Below are positions 18,164 through 27,030 of a stretch of DNA of 64,000 bases, in pieces. The notes under the pieces are model-generated. The model ran no database searches, was not told the origin of the DNA, and saw only the letters and a list, made by a program, of their open reading frames with translations. Position 1 is the first letter of the stretch. Each line of letters begins with the position of its first letter. The translations under genes and the position numbers were made by a program. Source of the DNA: an uncultured Desulfobacterales bacterium (GTDB taxonomy: Bacteria; Desulfobacterota; Desulfobacteria; Desulfobacterales; SpSt-501); assembly GCA_938048455.1 (NCBI GenBank), contig CALIUY010000004.1:44355-108354 (forward strand). Reading direction: 5' to 3'.

Positions 18164-19363
18164 ATGCCCGAGGTCACCCCGCATCCGCCAGATCCAGGAG
18201 CGCCTCCCCCGCCGGTGACCCGCTGGTTTGCCGGCCTGCGGGAGATTCCGCGCGAGGCCTGGGATGCGCTCGCCCGACCGCAAGCCACCGCCTTCCTCGA
18301 GTGGGACTGGCTGGAATTGCTCGAGTCCTCGGGCAGCGCCGTGCCCGAACGGGGCTGGATCCCGCAGCACCTGACCCTGTGGCGGGAAGAGCGTCTGGTG
18401 GCGGCGGCGCCCCTCTACATCAAGATGCACAGCGAGGGGGAATTCGTCTTCGATCGGCTCTGGGCCGATGCGGCCTTGCGCCTGGGCCGGCGTTACTACC
18501 CCAAACTCGTCGGCATGAGCCCTTTTACCCCGATGATCGGCTACCGCTTCCTGATCGCCCCGGGCGAACCCCGGCAGGAGACCGCGCGGCGGATGGCGGC
18601 GGAAATCGAACGGTTCTGCCGGGAGGCGGGGATAGCCGCGGCGGCGTTTCACTTCGTCGACCCCGCCTGGGCGGAGGAGATGGCGGCGGTCGGATACCGG
18701 CCGTGGCTGCACCAGAGCTACCTCTGGCGCAACGAGGGCTACCGCGATTTGGAAGACTTTCTGTCGCGCTTCACCTCGGGGCGGCGCCGCGCCATCCGCC
18801 GGGAACGGCGGACGCTGGTCTCCTGCGGGATCGAAACGCGCATGGTTCCCGGGGAAGAGATCGCTCCGCAGCTCTACGAGCGGATGTGGTCCTACTACGT
18901 GCGGACAAACGACCGTTTCGGCCCCTGGGGGTGCCGCTACCTCACCCGGGACTTTTTCGCCGGGCTGGCAAAGCGTTTCGCCCGCCGGCTGGTCTTTTCC
19001 CTCGCCGCCGCCGACGGGCGCTGGAATGACCCGCTCGCCATGGCGCTCCTGGTGCGCAAGGGGGACCACCTCTACGGCCGCTACTGGGGGTGCCGCGAAG
19101 AGATCCGCTTTCTTCACTTCGAAACCTGCTATTACCGGCCGATCGAGTGGGCCATCGCGGAGAACATCGGCTTTTTCGACCCGGGAATGGGAGGGGAGCA
19201 CAAGGTGCTGCGGGGCTTTGTGTCGATCGCCAACCGCAGCCTGCACCGCTTTTTCGATCCGGCGCTCGCGGGCCTGCTGCAAAGGCACTTGGGGACGATC
19301 AACGATCTCGAGCGCAACGCCCTCGAGGAGCTGAACGCGCTGCTTCCTTTCCGCCGGGAATGA
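18164..19363 (+). CDS. FemAB-like/COG3146 GNAT-fold protein
   Basis: The 399-residue protein matches the COG3146 (DUF482) family, a GNAT-fold relative of FemAB peptidyl transferases. Landmarks are the N-terminal FLEWDWLELLESSG, PYF-like segments LVGMSPFTPMIGYRFL and the C-terminal FYPGxxGEHK-type motif, here FFDPGMGGEHKVLRGF. No signal peptide or membrane segment is present. The reaction is unknown; acyl or aminoacyl transfer is the family-based guess. The ribosome binding site is weak, and a proline-rich N-terminus leaves the start slightly uncertain. Confidence 0.8.
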   Translation: MPEVTPHPPDPGAPPPPVTRWFAGLREIPREAWDALARPQATAFLEWDWLELLESSGSAVPERGWIPQHLTLWREERLVAAAPLYIKMHSEGEFVFDRLWADAALRLGRRYYPKLVGMSPFTPMIGYRFLIAPGEPRQETARRMAAEIERFCREAGIAAAAFHFVDPAWAEEMAAVGYRPWLHQSYLWRNEGYRDLEDFLSRFTSGRRRAIRRERRTLVSCGIETRMVPGEEIAPQLYERMWSYYVRTNDRFGPWGCRYLTRDFFAGLAKRFARRLVFSLAAADGRWNDPLAMALLVRKGDHLYGRYWGCREEIRFLHFETCYYRPIEWAIAENIGFFDPGMGGEHKVLRGFVSIANRSLHRFFDPALAGLLQRHLGTINDLERNALEELNALLPFRRE

Positions 19364-19373
19364 ACCGGCCCCT

Positions 19374-19766
19374 TCACAAGCGGCGGGCCAGAAACTCGTG
19401 GAACTGCTCCGAGAGATCGCGGTTCCAGTAGCCCACCGTGCCGGTGCGCACGGAGACCTCGGTCGCCTCGAGGCCGACGATGCGCAGCCGGATCGTGACC
19501 GGTATTCCGTCACGCCGGCGCGTCTCGAGGGTCGTCTGCTCGCCTCGGCTCACCCGCGCATCGATCGGCATCCCCAGATCCTCGAGCAACCGCGTACACT
19601 CCGCCAGCACCCGCTCGTAGGGGGCGGGATAGGTGCGCAGGAGCTCGCCCTGCAGGTAGGTGTAAGCGCCCGCACCCGCACCCGCACCGACGACCACGGC
19701 GGCGCACCCCGCGGCCGCCGCGGAAAAAAACAGCGCAACCAGAAGCCCACCGAACTTCCCGCTCAT
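19374..19766 (-). CDS. DUF3568-family lipoprotein
   Basis: This 130-residue protein has a signal peptide ending in AAAGC (Cys21), a glycine/alanine-rich stretch, the YTYLQGEL segment and a small alpha/beta domain typical of DUF3568 lipoproteins. The function is unknown, probably periplasmic and membrane anchored. It converges on the FemAB-like gene with a ten-base gap and diverges from the DUF2333 gene. Confidence 0.78.
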   Translation of the reverse strand: MSGKFGGLLVALFFSAAAAGCAAVVVGAGAGAGAYTYLQGELLRTYPAPYERVLAECTRLLEDLGMPIDARVSRGEQTTLETRRRDGIPVTIRLRIVGLEATEVSVRTGTVGYWNRDLSEQFHEFLARRL

Positions 19767-19849
19767 GGTCTCTCTTCCCCCGCGCGATTCCGGTTCCGGA
19801 TTCGCTTCCGTCCGAGCCTACCATGCCGCCGCTTTCAGTCAAGGGCCGG

Positions 19850-19878
19850 TTGACTTGCCTTTCCCCCCCGGGTAAACA
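19850..19878 (+). promoter_or_regulatory. Possible promoter of the DUF2333 gene
   Basis: TTGACT (19850-19855), 17 bases, TAAACA (19873-19878). The -35 matches five of six and the -10 three of six. It is 40 bases ahead of the chosen start. Confidence 0.4.
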
Positions 19879-19918
19879 GTGCTCGAGACTCCGAACCTCC
19901 CTGAAGAAAGACCGCCCC

Positions 19919-20887
19919 ATGGAACCCACCCCCCCCTCCCCGGCCGCCGGCCACCGGATCCTCCGCTGGCTCGTCAAGTTGCTTCTCGCCCTGATCCTGA
20001 TCTGGCCGCTCACCCTGGGAGTCGTCTATCTCGTCAACGAAGCCTACACGACCCTCGACCCCACCCGCTTTCCGTTTTCCTCCTCGCGGGTGCCGCGGCT
20101 TCTCGAGACCCTGCCGCCGGAACCCGCCGAGCCGCAAAAGGGGGCGGTCCTCGCGCTCGCCCTGGTCAACCGCCTCGAGGAAGAGCTCGACTCCCGTCTG
20201 GGCTGGTCGGTGAACGACCTGTGGATCTCCCCCACCCGCTGGCTCGACAATCGCGCCAACCGCCAGCGCGGGGTCATCTTTTCCACGCGCATGTTGATCA
20301 ATTTCTTCGCCACCCACCTCGCCAAGTACGGCACCGTGGACGCCGAAAACGAGTGGCTGAAGGAAGCGCGCGAAAAGCGCTTCGCCTTCACCGAGGACAG
20401 CTGGTGGCTGCCCTCGAGCGAGAGCGAATACCGCAAAGGCATCGAGCTCGTACGCCGTTACGCCAACGGCCTCAAGGAGGAAAAAAGCGTCTACAACGTG
20501 CGCACCGACGACGTCTACAACCTCCTCGTCTACATCCTGGGCGCCCAGTTCCTCGACCAGCCGCTCGGCCTGCTCGTCCAGCCGACCGAACAGGTGCCTT
20601 ACCGCGAGCTCGACGACCGCATCTATTACACCCAAGGGGTCGTGCTCGTGCTCCGGGATTTCCTGAGCGCCTTCGCCCATCTCTATCCCTGGATCGGGGA
20701 AAAGGGCGGGGCGGAAAACCTCAAGATCGCTTTCCAGGAAATGGAGCGGATCTGCACCTTCGACCCGCTGGTCGTGCTCCGCGGCCGCCACGATTCGATC
20801 ATGGCCGATCACCGCGGCAAAATGGCCAGCTACCTGATCAGCATGCGGGAGCGACTGAACGACATCGCGCAGTCGATCCGCCGCTGA
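19919..20887 (+). CDS. DUF2333-family membrane-anchored protein
   Basis: The 322-residue product has one membrane span near the N-terminus (about 16-38, VKLLLALILIWPLTLGVVYL) followed by a large helical periplasmic domain. The sequence (WISPTRWLDNRANRQRG, YTQGVVLVLRDFL) fits DUF2333, a proteobacterial family without known activity. The start MEPTPP is preferred over an upstream ATG because it directly precedes the membrane anchor. Confidence 0.8.
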   Translation: MEPTPPSPAAGHRILRWLVKLLLALILIWPLTLGVVYLVNEAYTTLDPTRFPFSSSRVPRLLETLPPEPAEPQKGAVLALALVNRLEEELDSRLGWSVNDLWISPTRWLDNRANRQRGVIFSTRMLINFFATHLAKYGTVDAENEWLKEAREKRFAFTEDSWWLPSSESEYRKGIELVRRYANGLKEEKSVYNVRTDDVYNLLVYILGAQFLDQPLGLLVQPTEQVPYRELDDRIYYTQGVVLVLRDFLSAFAHLYPWIGEKGGAENLKIAFQEMERICTFDPLVVLRGRHDSIMADHRGKMASYLISMRERLNDIAQSIRR

Positions 20888-20909
20888 TCCCCCGATGGGA
20901 GGCCGGGCG

Positions 20910-21350
20910 ATGGAGTCGTTCTTCTCCGTGGCCGCGGTCGCGGCCGCCGGCGGCGTGGCGACCGCCCTGCAGGCTCACTTCATGGGCCTGCTCGACCGCG
21001 CGGGCGGCACGCTGGAGAGCGTTTTCATCACCTATTTCAGCGGCGGGCTGGTGATCGGGGCGGCGTTCCTGCTCCTGCGGGGGGGAAGCCTCCTGCCGGC
21101 GGCCGGCGCCCCTTGGTACGCCTACGGCTCCGGCCTGCTCGGGCTGGCGATCGTGGGGACGCTCTCTTACAGCACGCCGCGCCTGGGACTGGTGGCGGCG
21201 TTCACGATCTTCGTCACCGCCCAGTTCGTCATGGGAGCGCTGCTCGACCATTTCGGCTGGCTGGGGGCTTCCGTCAAACCTCTGAGCCTCCTTCGCCTCG
21301 GCGGGCTCTTCCTGGTTCTCGGCGGGCTGTGGCTGATCGTGCGCGGATGA
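20910..21350 (+). CDS. Small DMT-family (YdcZ/DUF606) membrane protein
   Basis: This hydrophobic 146-residue protein has about five predicted membrane helices, among them SVAAVAAAGGVATALQAHFM, LVIGAAFLLLRGG and AAFTIFVTAQFVMGALLDHF. It fits the YdcZ branch of drug/metabolite transporters. I chose the ATG at 20910 because GGGAGG lies at a proper distance; the ATG at 20895 has no such site. The stop overlaps the next start as ATGA. The substrate is unknown. Confidence 0.75.
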   Translation: MESFFSVAAVAAAGGVATALQAHFMGLLDRAGGTLESVFITYFSGGLVIGAAFLLLRGGSLLPAAGAPWYAYGSGLLGLAIVGTLSYSTPRLGLVAAFTIFVTAQFVMGALLDHFGWLGASVKPLSLLRLGGLFLVLGGLWLIVRG

Positions 21351-22069
21351 GCGGTCTGCGAATTCCGGCGATCCTGCTGGCCGCGGCCCTTTCGGCCGCC
21401 TGCGCCGGCCTGACGACGCCCCCCAAGACGCCGGAGCCCTCCCGGCCCGTCGCGGAGGCCGACTGGCAGGCGTTGCGCTTCCGGTTCGCCTGGCCGCCGG
21501 GGCGCGACCCGGCCTGGCATCTCGATGCTCTCTTCGCCGACCGGCTCCTGCGCCCGATCCTCGAGGAGGAAGGCCGGAAAATCCTGCTGTGGCGTTTCCA
21601 CCGCCGCGCCGTCCGCGACGCGGCCGGACATCGGTTCAGCTTTCTCTTTTACGCCGATGCCGCAACCGCCCGCCGCGTGCTGCACGCCGCGGCTTCCAGC
21701 CCCCTGGTCGCCCGCGCCCGCGGCGCGGGTCGCCTGCTGGAGGTCGTCACCGAGACGTCGGCGGCCCCCGGCCCGCTTTCGGGCACCAGCGATCCCTGCT
21801 GGCCGCAGGCCCTGCGCGAAGCCTGGCCCCATTACATCGGCGGAGTCAGCCGCATGTGGCTCGACCTCGTCCGCGCCTACGCCCCGCCCGAAGATCCTTC
21901 CGCCGCCGAGGAGTCCTTCGAGACCCTGGAGCGCGGTTATCGGGAAACCGAAAGGCGTATCGGCGAACTCTGGCAGGCCCAGGGCCGGCATGCCTTGCTC
22001 CACCATCTGAACGCGCTCTTCGGCTACGAGCCGATCCGGATCCTCGAAGAGCGGCGGCTGCGCTTTTGA
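21347..22069 (+). CDS. Putative lipoprotein or exported protein of unknown family
   Basis: The 240-residue product has an N-terminal hydrophobic segment ending in LSAACAG, an imperfect lipobox (Cys19), so it is exported and possibly lipidated. The mature part is mixed alpha/beta with Arg-rich segments (RRAVRDAAGHRFSFLFYADA). I do not recognise the family. It is coupled to the YdcZ-like gene by a four-base overlap. Confidence 0.65.
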   Translation: MSGLRIPAILLAAALSAACAGLTTPPKTPEPSRPVAEADWQALRFRFAWPPGRDPAWHLDALFADRLLRPILEEEGRKILLWRFHRRAVRDAAGHRFSFLFYADAATARRVLHAAASSPLVARARGAGRLLEVVTETSAAPGPLSGTSDPCWPQALREAWPHYIGGVSRMWLDLVRAYAPPEDPSAAEESFETLERGYRETERRIGELWQAQGRHALLHHLNALFGYEPIRILEERRLRF

Positions 22070-22087
22070 AAGTCTTCCGGCCGGCGG

Positions 22088-22116
22088 TTGAAGACGGCGG
22101 GCCCCTGCGATATATT
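22088..22116 (+). promoter_or_regulatory. Sigma-70-type promoter for 22200-24621
   Basis: TTGAAG (22088-22093), 17 bases, TATATT (22111-22116), giving a leader of about 77 bases before the next gene. Both hexamers are close to consensus in a GC-rich background. Confidence 0.6.
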
Positions 22117-22199
22117 CCGCTCGGTCGCCCTCTTCCCGACCGTGCGTCCGGTCCGACGGCGCGGTCTTTTCTTGGGGGAGGGAAAACACAGGAGGCCGC

Positions 22200-22694
22200 A
22201 TGAGCCGCATTCGCCGTTTTTGGATCTTCGCCCCCCTGGCGGCGCTCCTTTTTCTGGCCGGCACGTCGTCGCTCCTCGCGCAGGGGGATCCCTCCCGAAA
22301 AGGCTGGGGGCTCGAGGACCCCTACCAGAAGCTTTACAACCCGAAAGAAATCGAAAAATTCAAGGCCCGGGTCGTACGGGTGTTCGAAACGGTGCCTCTG
22401 CCGGGCATGTCGCCGGCAACCGCCCTGGAAGTGCGCGAGGGGGACAAGGCCGTCTTGGTTCACCTCTGCCCCAGCTGGTTTGCCTCTCCCGCCCAGGTGG
22501 GGTTCCGGCCCGGGGATATCGTCACCCTCCGCGGGGCATGGGCCGAAATCCAGGGCAGGGATGTCTTCATCGCCGCCAAGGTGAAAAAGGGCGACACTTA
22601 CGAATTCAAGGCCCGTCTCACGCGGGACGGCACCCCCCTGTGGACGCTCTCGGCCGAAGAGCTCGCCCGCGAACGGGCGAAGCCCGAAGATTGA
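22200..22694 (+). CDS. Exported hypothetical protein
   Basis: The 164-residue protein has a clear signal peptide (about residues 1-27, cleavage near LLAQG) and a compact beta-rich domain. That domain looks OB-fold-like (GFRPGDIVTLRGAWAEIQGRDVFIAAKV), as in small periplasmic DNA/cofactor-binding proteins. I cannot name a family with confidence. CAGGAGG lies before the ATG. It is the first gene of a unit with mobB and a sigma-54 regulator. Confidence 0.7.
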   Translation: MSRIRRFWIFAPLAALLFLAGTSSLLAQGDPSRKGWGLEDPYQKLYNPKEIEKFKARVVRVFETVPLPGMSPATALEVREGDKAVLVHLCPSWFASPAQVGFRPGDIVTLRGAWAEIQGRDVFIAAKVKKGDTYEFKARLTRDGTPLWTLSAEELARERAKPED

Positions 22695-22729
22695 CCCCCT
22701 TGGGCTCGCCCGGAGGACAGCCGCCGCCG

Positions 22730-23281
22730 ATGATCCGCTCCGCCCCCAGCCCGCCGCCGGTGATTTCCATCGTCGGGCGCTCCGGTTCCGGGAAAACCAC
22801 CCTGATCGAACGGCTCCTGCCGGAGCTCACGCGCCGCGGCTACCGCGTCGGGACGATCAAGCACACCCATCACGAGGTTCGTTCCGACCGTGAAGGCAAG
22901 GACTCCGCCCGTCACCGTGCCGCGGGGGCGGCCACGGTCGTGCTCGCCTCGGAGCGCGAGATCGCCCTCTTCAAGGACGCCGCGCAACCGCGTCTGGACG
23001 CGCTGCTGCGCTATTTCGACGACGTGGATCTGGTGATCACCGAGGGCTACAAACGGGAGCGGCGGCCCAAGATCGAAGTCCTCCGCCGCGACATCGGAAA
23101 CGAGCTGCTCTGCCGCTTCGATCCCACCCTGATCGCCGTGGCCGCGGACATGACGCTGGAGGCCTCCGTGCCGGTGTTTGCGCTGGACGACGCCGCGGGT
23201 CTCGCCGGATTCATCGCCGAGCGTTTCCTCCACGTCGCCACTCCGCTCGCAGGGTCTTCTCGGGAAGAGGCCGGAAGATGA
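22730..23281 (+). CDS. mobB: Molybdopterin-guanine dinucleotide biosynthesis protein MobB
   Basis: MobB is a GTPase that assists insertion of the molybdopterin guanine dinucleotide cofactor. The 183-residue protein has the P-loop GRSGSGKTTLIERLLPEL, the family motif IKHTHHE, a Thr/Asp segment (VITEGYKRERRPKIEVLR) and the expected length. No mobA or molybdoenzyme lies in this window. The stop overlaps the next start (ATGA). Confidence 0.92.
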   Translation: MIRSAPSPPPVISIVGRSGSGKTTLIERLLPELTRRGYRVGTIKHTHHEVRSDREGKDSARHRAAGAATVVLASEREIALFKDAAQPRLDALLRYFDDVDLVITEGYKRERRPKIEVLRRDIGNELLCRFDPTLIAVAADMTLEASVPVFALDDAAGLAGFIAERFLHVATPLAGSSREEAGR

Positions 23282-24621
23282 TCCCTGCCCCGCTGGAATC
23301 GATCTTCTGCCGCCGGGACAACCTCGAACTCGTGCTCGACAACCTCCAAGAGGGCCTCATCGCCCACGATCCCGCACGGCGCATCTTTTTCTTCAACCGC
23401 GAGGCCGAACGCATCACCGGCTATTCCCGGGCCGAAGTGCTGGGCCGGGATTGCCACGAAGCCTTCGGCACCCCCTTCTGCGGCGGGCACTGCTCCTTTT
23501 GCGAACAAATGCCTTCCCCGACCGACATTCCCGACTACACGACCACCATCACGACCCGCAACGGCGAAAGCCGACGGATCGAGATGCGGGTCACCTGCAT
23601 GCGGGATCCCGAGGGGAATCTGAGCGGAGTTCTCGCCTGCTTTCGGGACGTGACCGATCTTTTGAGCCTGCGGATGAAGGCCGGCGAGACGGTCCGCTTC
23701 GGCGACCTGATCGGCCGGGATCACAAGATGATCAGCGTTTTCGAGCAGATCCGCGATGTGGCGGCCTACGATTTCCCGGTCCACATCTCGGGGGAAACCG
23801 GAACCGGAAAGGAGCTCGTGGCCCAGGCCATCCACAACGAAAGCCCGCGGGCCGGAGGCCCCTTCGTCCCCGTGAACTGCGGCGCCCTGCCCGAGAGCCT
23901 GATCGAGTCCGAGCTCTTCGGGCATGTGAAGGGGGCTTTTTCCGGAGCGGTGCGTGACCGCCGGGGCCGCTTCGAACTCGCCGACGGAGGAACGGTCTTC
24001 CTGGACGAGGTGGCCGAGCTGTCGGCGGCGATGCAGGTCAAGCTGCTGCGTTTCCTGCAGGAAGGCCGCTTCGAGCGGGTGGGCGGTGAGGAGACGGTCG
24101 CGGTGAACGTGCGCATCATCAGCGCCACCAACCGCTCGCTCAAGAAGGAAGTGGAACGCCGGCGCTTCCGCGAGGACCTCTTTTACCGTCTGAACGTCAT
24201 CCCCATCGGGCTGCCGCCGCTGCGCGAGCGCAAAAACGACATCCCGCTGCTGATCGATCATTTTCTGCGGGAGGCCGCCGCCCGCTACGGCCGCGAGCCG
24301 CTGACCCTCTCCAGCCGTTCGCTCGCCGTTCTGCTCGACTACCGCTGGCCGGGAAACGTGCGCGAGCTGCAAAACGCCATCCAGTTCGCCTTCGTGAAAT
24401 GCGAAGGCGGCAGGATCGAACCCGAGCACCTGCCGCTCGAGCTCCGGCAGGCGGCCGCCCTGTGCCCGAGGCGGGGCCCGCAGCGCAAGCTCGCCCCCGA
24501 AGCGGTGGTTCGGGCCCTCGAGCGCACCGGAGGCAACAAGGCGAAGGCGGCCAAGCTCTTGGGGGTGGGTCGGGCGACCCTCTACCGCTTCCTGGGCGAG
24601 CACCCCGAGATCAGCGTGTGA
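23278..24621 (+). CDS. PAS-containing sigma-54 transcriptional activator
   Basis: The 447-residue protein has an N-terminal PAS domain (about 12-120) with a cysteine cluster, where CH precedes PFCGGHCSFCEQ. The AAA+ domain has Walker A GETGTGKE near residue 171, a sigma-54 contact loop reading GAFSGA instead of GAFTGA, and FLDEVAELS. A Fis-type HTH ends the protein (KAKAAKLLGVGRATLYRFL). It has no receiver domain, so it senses directly through PAS, perhaps by a redox or metal ligand held by the cysteines. It is coupled to mobB and converges on the CooS companion gene with an 11-base overlap. Confidence 0.92.
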   Translation: MIPAPLESIFCRRDNLELVLDNLQEGLIAHDPARRIFFFNREAERITGYSRAEVLGRDCHEAFGTPFCGGHCSFCEQMPSPTDIPDYTTTITTRNGESRRIEMRVTCMRDPEGNLSGVLACFRDVTDLLSLRMKAGETVRFGDLIGRDHKMISVFEQIRDVAAYDFPVHISGETGTGKELVAQAIHNESPRAGGPFVPVNCGALPESLIESELFGHVKGAFSGAVRDRRGRFELADGGTVFLDEVAELSAAMQVKLLRFLQEGRFERVGGEETVAVNVRIISATNRSLKKEVERRRFREDLFYRLNVIPIGLPPLRERKNDIPLLIDHFLREAAARYGREPLTLSSRSLAVLLDYRWPGNVRELQNAIQFAFVKCEGGRIEPEHLPLELRQAAALCPRRGPQRKLAPEAVVRALERTGGNKAKAAKLLGVGRATLYRFLGEHPEISV

Positions 24622-24964
24622 GTCCGAGCTCGGAGCGCAGCCACGCCTTCACCCGTTCGTCGGGAGCGTAAATCCCCTTGAGCTCGCAGACCTCTTTCTC
24701 GAAACGCGCCGGCAGATCGAAGCCGGCGAGCTCCTCGGCCCGCTCGGAGTTGCGGCGGATCAGGTAGATGCGGTAGGGCCGGTTCCAGCAATTGACCACG
24801 AAGTAGGTCGTAAAATCGCTCTTCGAGCGGATCACGTAGCCGTCGCCGCGCGCCCAGTTGTTGCCCCACTCGAGATAGAGCCGCACCGCCTCCTCGGGGG
24901 TCATCTCCCAGTTGATCTCCTCGATCAAATCGGGTCTTTGTTTCAACTCCTCCAGACTGAGCAT
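24611..24964 (-). CDS. Small conserved-looking protein downstream of cooS
   Basis: The 117-residue acidic protein (MLSLEELKQRPDLIEEINWE at the start) has aromatic-rich beta strands in the centre (TTYFVVNCWNRPYRIYLIRR), with no signal peptide or cofactor motif. I do not recognise the family. It follows cooS on the same strand, has an excellent ribosome binding site (GGGAGGAG), and is separated from cooS by a terminator-like hairpin. A role linked to CO dehydrogenase is inferred only from position. Confidence 0.65.
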   Translation of the reverse strand: MLSLEELKQRPDLIEEINWEMTPEEAVRLYLEWGNNWARGDGYVIRSKSDFTTYFVVNCWNRPYRIYLIRRNSERAEELAGFDLPARFEKEVCELKGIYAPDERVKAWLRSELGLTR

Positions 24965-24976
24965 CGTCTCCTCCCG

Positions 24977-25010
24977 AAAAAGGCCGGGGCGCCCGCGCGG
25001 GGCGCCCCGG
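24977..25010 (-). terminator. Terminator/attenuator hairpin between cooS and the next gene
   Basis: A perfect 10-bp GC-rich stem (24984-24993 with 25001-25010) encloses a 7-nt loop. On the minus strand it is followed by a short U tract (complement of 24977-24981). It should end most cooS transcripts; read-through would reach the 117-residue gene. Confidence 0.75.
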
Positions 25011-25038
25011 AGAAATCGCCGTGGAAACGCCGGCCGCC

Positions 25039-27030
25039 TCAGGCGGCGGCGTCGAGGGAGCGGCGGTCGGCCATGGACATGAGCTGGCGCTCGCGGGCCT
25101 TGTCGATGCCGAGCGCTTTGCGCTTCTTGTCGATGTGCTCGATCATCAGGCGGGCCATCTCGTGGGGATCGGTGGCGAAGCCCCATTTCCCCATGCCCAT
25201 TTTTTCCAGCTCCTCGAAGAGGTGCTTGTGGAACTTGGTCCCCTCGACGATCGGGAAAGTGACCCCGAAGACGGTGAAGACGCCGGAGGCGACGAAGTAC
25301 TGGCCGATCGAAATCGCCTTTTCGCTCATGTACTCGGGAGCCGCCCCCGCGACCGGCAGATCGGCGATGCTGTTCCCCAAACCGCCGGTTTTCACCATCT
25401 CGGAGGCGGCGATCAGGATGCGGCTGTTGTCGACGCAGGAGCCGATGCCGAGAACGGGCGGCATGCCGACCGTTTCACAGACCTCCTTCAGGCCGGGCCC
25501 GGCGAGGTAGGCCGCCTCGGGCGTGGTGAGGCCGGCCTTGGTGAGGGCGATCTGCGAGCAGCCGGTCTGAAGCACGAGGACGTCGTTCTTGATCAGCTCC
25601 TTGACGAGCTCGACGTGCACCCAGTCCTGCTTGACCCGGGGGTTGGTGCAACCGACCACCCCGGCCACGCCGCGGATGCGACCGTTGATGATGTTGTCGT
25701 TCAACGGCACGTAGGAGCCGCGGAAGCTTCCGCCCAGCATGTAGTTGATGTACTCGTGGGAAAAGCCGTGGACGCCCGCGTTGCGGATCTTGGGGATGTC
25801 GATCTTGGCCGTCCTCGTCTTGAAGCGGCCGATCGCCTGGAGCACCACCTCGTCGGTGCACTCCTTGGGGGTGTGCTCGTGGAACTCGATGTGCACGGCC
25901 CCCTCGATGCGGCAGCGGGGGTTGGTCGTGATCAGCTTCGTCCCGTAGCACTCGGCCACCTTGACGAGCCCCTGCTTGATGCACTGGACGTCCACGCACA
26001 TCGCGTCGACCGCGCCGGTGACGAGGATCGCCTCGGTGGACATGAAATTGCCGGCGTGCGGGATCCCGTGGCGCACGAGCACCTCGGCTCCCGAGCAGCA
26101 CATGCCGCAGAGGTTGATCCCCTTGGCGCCCGCGGCCTTGGCGGCCTCGATCAGGGTGGGCTCGTTTACGGACTCGATCATCGACTCGAAGAGGTTGGGC
26201 TCGTGCCCGTGGACGATGATGTTGACGTGATCTTCCTTGAGCACCCCCATGTTCACCTCGATCGCCACGGGGGTCGGAATGCCGAAGAGGATGTCGGAGA
26301 TCTCGGTCGCCACCATCGAGCCGCCCCAGCCGTCGGCGAGCGCCGTGCGGCTGAACTGCCGGGTGAGGTTCTCGTAATCCTGGTCGACCCCCATGTGGGT
26401 GCGGTGCATGAGCTCCATGATCTCGCGCATGGCGCCCCGGGGGACCAGGCCGTACTTGCGCCAGGTCTCGAGCGTCTTGGGGGGCACGCGCTGGGCGAAG
26501 GGGATTTCGCCCTCGACCTGGGTGTAGGTGCGCTCGAGCTCCTGGTAGAGATCCTTGGCGATCTCCATCAGTTCGCGCCCTTCGGTCTCGATGCCGATCG
26601 ACTGGGCGACCGCCTCGAGCTTCTGGGGGTTCTTGATGCGGTAGTCGGTGATCCGGCCGTGGACGACTTCGCGGAAGAGATCGAGCATGCTCATCCCGTG
26701 GTCGGTGTGGGCGGCGCAGCCGGAGGCGACGAAGCGGGCGAAGTTGCGCGCCTGAATCGTGTCGATCGTCGCCCCGCAGACCCCGACCTTGGAGTAGGGA
26801 TCCTTCGCGTTCAGGCGGCAGGGGCCCATGAAGCAGTGCTTGCAGCAGGCGGACTCGGCTCCTATCGGGCAGGCCTTCATGCTGTGGGCACGATCGAAGG
26901 CGGTTTCCACCCCGTCCTCGCGCGCCTTGGCGAGCATGCGGGCCGTGGCTTCGCAGGTGGTGAATTCTTTGGGATCCGGCAGATCCTTGGCTTCTTTCTT
27001 CTTGAGCAGCTCCTTCTTCTCTTCCGCCAT
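25039..27030 (-). CDS. cooS: Monofunctional Ni-Fe-S CO dehydrogenase catalytic subunit
   Basis: This enzyme oxidises CO to CO2 (or the reverse), passing electrons to ferredoxin. The 663-residue protein has the N-terminal cluster motif CCKHCFMGPCRLN and the C-cluster ligands in family order: HGHEP, GMCCSGAEV, VDVQCIKQG, VVGCTNP, LQTGCSQ and GSCVDNSR. All expected Ni-Fe-S ligands are therefore present. The start has a strong GGGAGG site. No cooC, cooF or acetyl-CoA synthase genes are adjacent, so this looks like a stand-alone CODH for CO oxidation or redox balance. Confidence 0.96.
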   Translation of the reverse strand: MAEEKKELLKKKEAKDLPDPKEFTTCEATARMLAKAREDGVETAFDRAHSMKACPIGAESACCKHCFMGPCRLNAKDPYSKVGVCGATIDTIQARNFARFVASGCAAHTDHGMSMLDLFREVVHGRITDYRIKNPQKLEAVAQSIGIETEGRELMEIAKDLYQELERTYTQVEGEIPFAQRVPPKTLETWRKYGLVPRGAMREIMELMHRTHMGVDQDYENLTRQFSRTALADGWGGSMVATEISDILFGIPTPVAIEVNMGVLKEDHVNIIVHGHEPNLFESMIESVNEPTLIEAAKAAGAKGINLCGMCCSGAEVLVRHGIPHAGNFMSTEAILVTGAVDAMCVDVQCIKQGLVKVAECYGTKLITTNPRCRIEGAVHIEFHEHTPKECTDEVVLQAIGRFKTRTAKIDIPKIRNAGVHGFSHEYINYMLGGSFRGSYVPLNDNIINGRIRGVAGVVGCTNPRVKQDWVHVELVKELIKNDVLVLQTGCSQIALTKAGLTTPEAAYLAGPGLKEVCETVGMPPVLGIGSCVDNSRILIAASEMVKTGGLGNSIADLPVAGAAPEYMSEKAISIGQYFVASGVFTVFGVTFPIVEGTKFHKHLFEELEKMGMGKWGFATDPHEMARLMIEHIDKKRKALGIDKARERQLMSMADRRSLDAAA

